Shown here one piece after another: positions 55,013 to 64,000 of a DNA stretch of 64,000 nucleotides. The translations under genes and the position numbers were made by a program. This DNA is from Odontesthes bonariensis. Taxonomy: Eukaryota > Chordata > Actinopteri > Atheriniformes > Atherinopsidae. The stretch lies in the NCBI RefSeq assembly GCF_027942865.1, contig NC_134509.1, positions 9,445,754 through 9,509,753 on the forward strand, written 5' to 3'. The notes under the pieces are model-generated. The model ran no database searches. It was not told the DNA's origin and worked only from the letters and a program-made list of their open reading frames with translations. Position 1 is the first letter of the stretch; every line of letters starts with the position of its first letter.

Positions 55013-56031
55013 ATTTATTCATTTATTTTGGAAAAAAAATTAAATATGAGAATAGGCATATTTTTAACTACATCAAAAAATAACCCGTGAAGGTTTCCAC
55101 TCATTCGATGCTTCAAAGCAGGACTTCACCCAACAGAAAAGTGACAAAGTACAAAAAAAATTTAATTGAAAAAGATGACAAAAGAAACCCTCAACATACT
55201 TGTATAGTAATATATCATTTATGCATTACAAAGTGGAGTACTAATGCTGTTTAAAAAAGGAAAGAAAACTCGGTGTGAGGAGCCCGGGGCAGCAAACTGA
55301 GCTTGGAGCAGTATTCAGTTTGTCCAATTTGAACACTGGAAATGAATCAAAAGGCATTTAGGAAGCGCCGCGTGGCAGTTAAGAAGTTGCGATGCGAGAA
55401 CCAAGCACCGAAACGTAACAAAGTTTATAAAAAAAAGCATCGATGTTCCCGTGTTTTCTTAAGATTAGCTGCGAACGATCGACTCTTTGACATTTAAAGA
55501 GTCTGGAACTGGAAATTTTGCACATTCGTATTTACAATCTATAACAGGTTGAAGCAGGAAATCAAAAGTACTGTGCAACAGACACAAGGAGGAAGAGGTC
55601 AGGAGTCAACAGGGTGGGATATATCCCAGGGAATTTAATAAGCAACAATCAGAACCAGATTAAAATGTTTGTAAAATGTCCATCCTGTAGTTTTTTCTTC
55701 TCTTTTCTTAAAAATGGCTCCACAAAAGAAGCAAAGAGCAACAAACACAAAGGAAAAAAAACAAAAAATATCATGTTTCTCTGTAAGACCTACATACAGC
55801 GAGCTTCAATTCATGACTACAAGGTGTTTTAAACCCTCTAGGAAGTCAGTGTGTATGTGCGTGCGTGTTTGTTTGTTTGTGTATTCAGTGTTTGTTTTTA
55901 AGAAAGGTCCATATTGTCTCCAGGAAAGCTTTAATAGTCAGAGGAGCCTGCACGTAGGGGGTTGGGTAGGTAACGAGGAAGAGGCTGGCCCATTCTCTAC
56001 AGTCATGATTTCACCTTCAACGCTCTCCTCT
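55013..56031 (-). other. pds5a: pds5a 3' UTR
   Basis: Runs from the pds5a stop to minus-strand AATAAA signals at 55013-55018 and 55021-55026, only about 90 bases from the ube2k signal on the opposite strand. Confidence 0.6.
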
Positions 56032-59000
56032 TTACCTGAAAAACAGCAAAAATTCAACATCAGCGTCGACACTCGCTTATATAACACGCCGCACGTTCTT
56101 CAAAGCAGACAAAAGGTTTATTTCAATTCACATTAAAAGCTTAAGCGGCAGGTGGGCCTACTGTCAGGCGCCTGAACACTGACCTTTGATTTGGATGAGG
56201 TTGTGAACAAAAATACACCCTCTTTCAATAAGTTTTGTGGTCCTCACCAGGTAAATACTTCCATCAGATAAACAACAAGACATTCCACTACATGTCTTTA
56301 CTGAACAGAAACAGACAAACTGCAGAAACGTACCCCATGATTCAACAGAGCGTTGAGGCACCATCTGCAGCATTAACTTGAAGTAATCGTTTCCCATGTC
56401 AAGTTATCGGTCTTCCTTATCGCAGTGGAAATTCTGCCCCGATCATCTTTATAATGTCGCTTCAGTTTATTAGCTGCATTCGCACTGTAGGAACCTTTGG
56501 CAGTTCCTAGAACCTTTTAATCCGCGGGGACGTTTTTTCCCGCATTCGCACATGCAGGAACTCGGGACCACGGTCCTCAGTTCCTGTAACCATTTCAGCT
56601 CCTTCTCCGAGGTCGGGTCTGTTCTGGGTTCTATAGAACACATCTGACGGAGGTGTTTGGTGGTTGGTAGCTCCGCCCCTTGTCATGCTGTCACGGCTGA
56701 AATGTTTCCTCATACGACACGGACACAACCGGCGCGTGTTTAATAAGTTAAACTTACACTTTGTCTCCTTTGTCTGCGGCGCTCTGCTCTCCGTTCTTCC
56801 TTCATGAAATGAAGAAGTATGGCCTGCGCTCCATCCTTCGTCTCCTGACTCTCTCTGTGAGCTTTTCCAGCCTCGATGTTAGACGCCTGATGTGATCGTC
56901 CATGATTAATATCACCATCATGCAGACCATGAACACGGTGGCCTCCCCGCTCTCCATGTTAGCTTCTTTGTGGTGTTTTTTCTTCTCTCCTTAATTTTCG
57001 TGGGTTTTGTTTAGTTTTGTTGTTGAGTGTGGCGCTAAAAGCTGCTTTTGGACAGAGCCGTTATAAGAACGCAGTTATCAGAACTGTTCTACTCGAATTT
57101 CATTCTGATAACTATCCTTCCCCAGCGGCGCTGTTTCAGTCTGCATTCGCACATCAGTCGGGACTGATGCGGCGCAGCCATCTGCGACAGTGACGTGTTA
57201 CGTTAGCCGTTTAGCGCCACATTCAACAACAAAACCCGTAAAAGTAAGGAGAGAAGAAAAAACACCACCAAGAAGCTAATATGGAGAGCGGGGAGGCCAC
57301 CGTGTTCATGGTCTGCATGATGGTGACATTAATCATGGACGATCACATCAGGCGTCTAATATCGAGGCTGGAAGAGCTCACAGAGAGAGTCAGGAGACGA
57401 TACTTTTTCATTTCATGAATGAAGAAAGGAGAGCAGAGCGCTGCAGACAAAGGAGACAACGTGTAAGTTTAACTTATTAAACACCCGCCGGTTGTGTCTG
57501 TGTGGTATGATGAAACATTTCAGCCGTGACAGCATGACATGGGGCGTAGCTACCGACCCCCACACACCTTCGTCAGATGTGTTCTATAGAACCATGAAAA
57601 GACCCGACCTCGGAGAAGGAGCTGAATGGTTATAGGAACTGATGGTCCTGAGTTCCTGTATGTCCGAATGCGGCAGAAAACGGCCCCGCGGATTTAAAGG
57701 TTATTAGAACTGCCAAAGGTTCCTCCAGTCCGAAAGCGGCTAAAGTAACACGTCACTGTCACAGACGGTTGCGCCGGCATTCAAGGAGAACTGCGGTATT
57801 TTCAACATTAAGCCTCTTTTCTGAGTCGTCTGCAATGTTTAAAATCCCCCTCACCGCTTTTTTGATGTTTACTGCTGTCTCCGGTATTTGCCTAATTTTG
57901 ATTCATCTCAACCTGCTTCAGAATGGCAAGTCATGTGCATGTCCTAAAAGGTCCGTAAAAGCACCATAAACGTCCGTTTTCAAAATAATCAACTCACCGG
58001 AGTGGTTACTGGTGTGCACTGGTAATCCATATCAAATTTCTTTGCGAAAAGTTGCTTCTGTCGTGTTTTATTTGGCAGCTCGTTCATGCTCACACTATTT
58101 TCTTAGCGGTGGCGGAGTAATATCAACAAACATCCAGTACAAAATGTCAAATAAAACACGACAGAAGCAACTATTCGCAACGAAATTTGATATGGATTAC
58201 CAGTGCACACCAGTAACCACTCCGGTGAGTTGATGATTTTGAAAACGGACGTTTATGGTGCTTTTACGGACCTTTTAGGACATCCACATGACTTGCCATT
58301 TTGAAGCAGGTTGAGAAGAATCAAAATTAGGCAAATACCGGAGACAGCAGTAAACATCAAAAAAGCGGTGAGCGGGGGTTCTAAAACATTGCAGACGACT
58401 CAGAAATGAGGTTTAGAATCAGCTCAAACTAACTCTCTACCTGCCCACCTGACTTCCCTCCAATGACGCTCTCCCTGCCTGCCAGTAGAAAATTCTCCCC
58501 TCCCTGTAGACTCCATTTCTCCTCGGCTATGTGAGGAAGACCAGGCTGCAGAGCGGACCTGTCCCCGCTGAGGAGGCATCTGTCTCTCTCTGGGCTGGAC
58601 TCCAGCTCTATCTCAGTGTCACCCTCGCTGCCCAGGAGGAGGGCAACTGTCCCCGTTTCCTTTTTCCTACTTTCTTTTTTTAAATCGCTCACAAATGGCC
58701 ACCTGCTGAGACAAAAATCTGAAACCAGATGCCTACCATAAAAGGTTAAGTTATGTGAACCTCCCAACTGGCTTATTTCCCACTCTTACCTTTGTAAGTC
58801 AATCTGTCTCTTTGTCCCTTCGTCGTTCTGCTGCTGCTGTTTTGACATCTTAATGTTGATCGACTCTGCAGACTGGTTGGAGTCAGCTGCTCTCTTCCTG
58901 CCTCTGCTCGATGCACCGCCCACAGCTGCTGCTCCCTCTTTTTCAGCCGCCGGAGGGGCCACAGCGGCCACGGCAGCCACAGCGGCCGTTTTCGGAGGGC

Positions 59001-60923
59001 GTCCGCGCCGCTTGACCGGCGACGCTTCCGTCCTGGTTTCAGGAGCCGCTTTCTGACTGGGCTCATCCTGAAAGACGTCGAGAAAAGCCGATTAAAAAGA
59101 AGAGCGCCTCTAATATCTGGGAAAGAGCCTTAGATAGAATACATTCTTCCTCAATCTGCCTATGACATATAGTTATCCAGTTCAAAGTTGTTCGTCGCCT
59201 TCATTGGTCTAAAGTGAGGTTAGCAAAATTCACACCTAATGTTGACCCCATTTGTGATCGATGCAGACAAATGCCAGCCACCCTCTCACACGTTTTGGTC
59301 TTGTTCGAAATTAGACAACTTCTGGCAGTCGGTATTTCAAACGTTTTCAGATGTTTTGCGAATACCTGTAGGGCCTTCTGCCATTACAGCCATATTTAGA
59401 ACAACTCCTTATGACGCTCACCTAAATCATAAGACGAAGAGCATGATAGCCTTTGCAACTCTCATAGCCAGGCGACTGATACTGTTTAAGTGGAAGGAGA
59501 AACTTCCCCAACCTTTAAAATGTGGATCAACGACCTTCTGCACCATTTGGTATTAGAGAAGATTCGTTATTCCACAAAAGGGTGTATTCAAAAGTTTTAT
59601 TCTATGTGGGAACCGTTTTTGAGTCATATAGAAAAATTAGATGTCTGATTTTGGCGGTGTTGTATGTGATGGAACCTGAACTGGAATGATCTGGAATTTA
59701 TAAGGACTATTTTTTGTTTAATTATTTATTTTTTTATTTTTCTTTAATTATTATTTAATTAATTTATATACCTTTTTTTTTTTTTTTTTTTTTTTTTAAT
59801 TTTAAGTACTATATGGTTTTCTGTTTTTTTGTATATGGACGATGGTACGGGGCTATTGTTGGAGCGAGGGGGGGGTGATGTTTCTATCTGTAATGTTTGT
59901 AACCATCTCGATTTACATACTCTGTACAATATCAATGCATAAACATCAATAAAAAAAAAGAAAGAAGAGCGCCTCAAGTGGAGAGGCGTGTTTTTCCCAG
60001 GTGAGCTCACCTTCTTCCCCTCGTCATTCTTGATGATAGGGTTCTCGTTGTTTTCCTGCGCCCGGCTCTCTGATGACTCGGTGGTTGCGCTGTCGTTACC
60101 AAATGCAAAAACAAAAATGGACAACGCGTATGAAATATTGATTCTCCTCTGATCGTGTAAAGGCTGAGCATTGTGTGTGCGTACTCCACCTGTTCTTGTT
60201 GATTGCTGAGCTCAGCGGAGAGGAGTTGCTGCTGGTATTACTGGTCGTGTCTGATGTTGCGGTGGTCTTAGGGAAGACCCTCCGCCCTGGTACCGTCAGA
60301 GGTTTGTTGACAGCTGCCAACACTGGAGCGGGCTTGGGCTGCGTAATAAAAGTGAGGGAATTAAGGTGTAATAAATATATTTTGTACTTAGATGATCAGG
60401 TTTCATACTCTCATGTCAACACAACACTTAATTAATCTGAAATCCATTTTCCTGAGTGTTTTTTAAACTCATAATACTTTACTTTTTAGCTTTTAACATT
60501 CTCCAATTTCCAAACAAATGCAAAATTATGGCTGCCGTATCTTATATTCCTCCATTAAACTGCCCTTGCATCACAAACTAATGTGGATTATGATGCATTC
60601 ACTTGTTATCGGCGCTGTGTGCTCACCTTCCCAGTGAGGAGCATTTGTCTCATCTCTGTCGTCAGGTACTCTTTATCATTTTTGAAGTCCTGGTTGAAGA
60701 AAATAACAAGAGAAAAATATATATGTTTAGCACCATCTACAATTTCACAAATATAAACCACACATTTTGGGCTTTTGACTTTTAACAACGCATATTTTTC
60801 TGTTTCTGAACAAAAGTCATTCTGATGAAGAGTTTTTGTTATTTCAAACGGACGTGTTCTTTCTTCAGCAGGGGAAGAAAACAAATACTTGTGTTGAAGA
60901 TGTGAATCCACAGTGTGTTGTTG

Positions 60924-60991
<68 letters not shown>

Positions 60992-61981
60992 ATATATATT
61001 GCCTTGTCTTGTATGAGAAAGAACTTGGAGGGTAGGACAGGCTCTTTTGGACTGTCCAGGTGACACGCGGTGCTTTTGTTGGCGATCACAAACAGGGCAA
61101 CGTCACACACGATATACAGTTTCTGTAACCAAAGCAACAACAGATGAACTGTTAGAATATGTACATATTTGTTTTTAAAATCAGTAAACCATTTCAATGA
61201 ATATGAAATCACTACAATCCAGGGTGTATACAGGTATAAACAAGTTAAATTTAAGACCTTTTAATACCACTTCTAAATGAAATTTAAGACCAAACGTACG
61301 ATGGAAATACCAAGCATTTCCAAGTAAACACACTGACAGTAAAACGGTAAAATGACAAATGACGGTTGAGTTTAAGAACAATGGCTAAATGTGTGTCATG
61401 CGAAAAGATCACAAAAGTGTCATCACTGTCCTAAATTAAATTTATTACAATATTTTCAGAACATTTAAGTCCCATGAACAAATGCTTATAAAATCAAGTA
61501 AATATATTTAAAAAAAAAAAATACTGTTCCTTTAGAGCAAAAAGAAAAATACACAAATATTTAAGACCCATGCAATCTGAATTTAAGACAATTTAATACT
61601 TTTTAAGGTCTTATTTTCAGGAAAATTGATTTATGACTTTTTAAGGACCCGCGGCCACCCTGACAATCTACACAACAGTCTGTCCCCATTGTGACAAATC
61701 CTTTAGATTTGGGTCAACTTTTCTGGAGGAGCTATAGCTACAGACAAAAAGTAAAGCTCCAAGGACCACACATGTGGTTCTGTTCTGAAACTACAACGCA
61801 AATTCAGCCCAGTGTTTCTGTAGATGTTTCCCGTGTGTGTACCTCATTGGCCTTCGCGTCGTCGGGACACTGAGCGTCCTTGGTTTGTTTAATGTTCTCA
61901 ACCATCTTCCTAAGAAAGGCGTGACTGTTGTTCTCATTCTTGGTCATCAGCACTTCTAACATGAACCACAGGCACCTAGAA

Positions 61982-62016
<35 letters not shown>

Positions 62017-64000
62017 ACATTGTTATGTCACTTGTGTAGTCAGCGTCACTTTGGTGTATTTTTTTGAGCATTGGATACAAAAGCAAACACACTCACTCTT
62101 TGATGTCTTTGAGCTGTTCATATTCGTGTGGTTTTGTGAAGTCTGGATCGTGGGCTAGCAGGTGGATCATATAGGGCACAACGTACTCAGGAAGGAGAGA
62201 GACGAGTTTTTCTGTGGAGAGAGAGAAAATAAGGCATTTTAAAGGTGAAAGTATGCGTCCAGCCAAGGCTGATAAATAAATAAATAAAAAAGGGAGGGAA
62301 GAATACGGTTGCTACAGTTGGTCAAGTGTATATTCAGCACTGTTTTGTTCCTAAAAACCGAGGTCAGCTGCCAGAGTATACTGAATGACCGGGTTTTTCA
62401 GACAGTAACAGGATTCATCAGGCTCAAACTGTGAAAAAGTGGTTCAGGGAGCACAAGATGTGGTTTTCACACGCGGATCGGCCTCCACATAGTTCAGACC
62501 TCAACCCCACAGAGAGTCTTTGGGATGTGCTTGGACACACGTGGGAAAAAAAAAAATCAACGCCACCACGAACAGGAATAAATGTGGTGATATTATCACT
62601 TATCGAAACAATGTCACAGCGGGGGGTTGCTGTAATCCGAGCTAAAGGTGGTCTGACAACATATTAGTCTGTGACTTTTTTTCTAAAGCCAGGCAGCACG
62701 AGACATGAGTTCAGCGATGAAAAGTTCTGGTTCCCTTGACATTTTTGTTTATCTGGTCTTTTTGTCCTCTACTCTTTAATCAGACCTTTAATCAGAATGA
62801 CATCTGAATTAATAACTAAAGCTGTTTATCCTGTTCATCTCCATGTAACCCTCGAGCTCTCCCAAATGCGGTTTCTGGGGCCTCAAACACGGACCAAAAC
62901 AGAAAATAGATTCACCAGTGATAAAAAAGAAAGAAAGAAAGATAATAACCCACTGTCACACTGTGTTCACATACAGGTCACCGACTCAAGATAGCTAAAC
63001 TGTCAATTCCAATTTCCATTGTCTGAACTGTTGTAGAGTGAGGATGTTTAAAATGGGAACAATAAAAGCTAGCAATGGAACTGGAGCTTTGAAGCTGAAA
63101 ACTGACCCTGAGCGAGGGGATTCTGTTTGATGTACTCCCTGCGGACGGAGATGTTTTTGAGGAGGCACTGTCGGGCGTGGGCGCGGCGCTCCTTCACCGG
63201 GTCCTTGGCGCACAGAGCGAAAACGGCCAGGTACTCCAGGGGCAGCATCAGTTTGACGAGAGCCAAGTGCAGCTTCTGTGCAAAGATCTGCCGGACCTGG
63301 TAGCACTCGTCCTGTGTGTGAAGGAGCGACCACAGTTAGTCGAGGATCAAAGAAGCAAATTCATTCACTAAAATAATGACGAAAATGATCAAAAGTAGAG
63401 AGGAATTTCTCTGTTCCGTACAAACTCTACAGTGTCATTTGTCCTCATTGTGTAATATAGCTCAGCACGTTTTTGGAACTAATGTTGCCGTAATTAACTA
63501 ACATCAATTACGTGCCCAGCGTGCACAATACTACACTAAAGCCACCAAGTCGAATTTCATCCAACGTTTCTGCTTTTCAAAGGGGACATGAAACTCTACA
63601 AATAAAATCTTCAAAGGTCTATGATAAAATATAACATAACGGCGAGACTGACATTGATCACGAGGCCACAGAGCTGAAACTGCTCCGGTGTGATGATGTC
63701 GTGGTAACACGGCTCCTGCGCCAACTTCATAATGGCTCCACCTGCGGCCAGCCTCAAACGAGACATGTCTGATTTACTGTGAGAAGACAGAAAGAACAAA
63801 AAAAAACAAAAAACTGACAATAAATTAGTCGGTTCAAATAAAGCTCCAACTGTCAAGTTGTTAGCTTACCATGACCCTTAAAAGCTCCACGTTTCTGAGT
63901 AAATGGGAAAAAAACTGAGCTCGGCACAGTGACCATCCGTGTGACGCACCTGATCTTCTTCTGCTCCGTGAGGTCTCCCTCGCTGACCAGCATGGCTGAC
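56032..64000 (-). CDS. pds5a: Cohesin regulator PDS5 homolog A (3' part, partial gene)
   Basis: Pds5a binds the cohesin ring and controls its release and acetylation. Coding exons in the window are 63950 to beyond 64000, 63653-63776, 63107-63311, 62097-62211, 61843-61975, 61003-61122, 60627-60689, 60190-60338, 60011-60089, 58790-59067 and the last four coding bases 56032-56035: about 440 residues of some 1330. Segments such as [80 protein letters not shown] and [16 protein letters not shown] match human PDS5A almost word for word. The C-terminal tail has an AT-hook-like KRRGRPPK and ends RQIDLQR, as in human. The exon ending at 61003 uses a GC donor. The acceptor at 60090-60092 is my best frame-keeping choice. 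The last intron (56036-58789) carries two foldback elements; another intron carries an L1-like copy. Confidence 0.95.
56470..57743. mobile_element. Long-arm foldback DNA element C
   Basis: Two arms of 530-570 bases (about 56470-57040 and 57209-57743) are diverged inverted copies ending TTAGCTGCATTCGCACTG (left) and, inward from the right, TTAGCCGCTTTCGGACTG. The right arm encodes [14 protein letters not shown] then [20 protein letters not shown], a short helical segment like those in PIF/Harbinger-group elements. The 168-base spacer contains a perfect palindrome CATCAGTCGGGACTGATG and another GCATTCGCAC copy. Spacer bases 57172-57207 are also inverted at 57741-57777, just outside the right end, so nesting or a longer original element is likely. 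Confidence 0.75.
57810..58416. mobile_element. Foldback DNA element D
   Basis: Arms of about 268 bases (57810-58077 and 58145-58416) are near-perfect inverted copies around a 67-base spacer. The left arm opens AAGCCTCTTTTCTGAGTCG; the right arm, read inward, AAACCTCATTTCTGAGTCG. Sequence is unlike elements A-C. It lies within about 70 bases of element C in the last pds5a intron. Confidence 0.8.
59111..59960 (+). mobile_element. 5'-truncated L1-like LINE insertion in pds5a intron
   Basis: The element is bounded by a perfect 15-base duplication AAAGAAGAGCGCCTC (59096-59110 and 59961-59975), with a poly-A-rich 3' end. It encodes, with breaks, [32 protein letters not shown] and related C-terminal L1-clade ORF2 pieces (zinc-knuckle CxxC and FW). 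It is antisense to pds5a and starts about 40 bases from the acceptor of the AT-hook exon (59067). Confidence 0.88.
60925..60990. repeat. (GT)n microsatellite at a pds5a GC donor
   Basis: About 66 bases of GT (CA on the gene strand), starting roughly ten bases into the intron that follows the pds5a exon 61003-61122. Confidence 0.95.
61984..62013. repeat. (CA)n microsatellite
   Basis: Thirty bases of CA just upstream (gene sense) of the acceptor of pds5a exon 61843-61975. Confidence 0.95.
62330..62665 (+). mobile_element. Tc1/mariner transposase C-terminal fragment
   Basis: The plus strand reads [17 protein letters not shown], then [18 protein letters not shown]. The DLNPTE..W block is the third-catalytic-residue motif of Tc1/mariner transposases. 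The frame is open for about 78 codons but the N-terminal part is missing. It lies in a pds5a intron and is related in motif to the relic at 26455-26700. Confidence 0.8.

Noticed and set aside
60839-61212. Long Thr-His repeat open frames
   Set aside because: Translation of the CA/GT microsatellite; only the [12 protein letters not shown] part belongs to a pds5a exon.

Overview
This window is vertebrate nuclear DNA, almost certainly from a ray-finned (teleost) fish. The genes are split into many short exons with GT-AG introns, the proteins match human orthologs closely in length and motifs, the order matches human chromosome 4p14, and the introns carry typical fish repeats (long-arm foldback elements, hAT and Tc1 relics, L1-like and other LINE fragments, many dinucleotide and homopolymer runs). 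Gene models were built by hand by following splice sites and reading frame; for every complete gene the exon lengths sum to a whole number of codons and give a protein close to the human length. The species cannot be named from this sequence.

Layout: the last exon of wdr19 (959-1073, +); rfc1, all 23 coding exons (2385-10011, -); a gene-free gap with an L1-like insertion (10.7-11.8 kb); rpl9 (12989-18031, -) with two alternative terminal exons; lias (19210-26956, +), divergent from rpl9; ugdh (28259-32518, -), convergent with lias; map9 (34408-39073, -); smim14 (44643-45817, -) with a long 3' UTR and a far-upstream 5' exon; ube2k (49978-52818, +); and the 3' third of pds5a (56032 to beyond 64000, -), convergent with ube2k.

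The genes are unrelated housekeeping functions, not an operon-like system: intraflagellar transport (wdr19), replication clamp loading (rfc1), ribosome (rpl9), mitochondrial lipoate synthesis (lias), UDP-glucuronate synthesis (ugdh), spindle microtubules (map9), an ER membrane protein (smim14), ubiquitin conjugation (ube2k) and cohesin regulation (pds5a). Compared with my recollection of human 4p14, klb is not seen between rfc1 and rpl9, and map9 sits between ugdh and smim14.

The observations most worth a second look are the duplicated terminal coding exon of rpl9; four long-arm palindromic (foldback) elements, two flanked by TTAA and sharing termini and two side by side in the last intron of pds5a; a pds5a stop codon that reads the same whether or not the last intron is removed; an array of splice-acceptor-like motifs in a lias intron; and two GC-AG introns. 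No CRISPR array, tRNA, rRNA or operon-like system was found.
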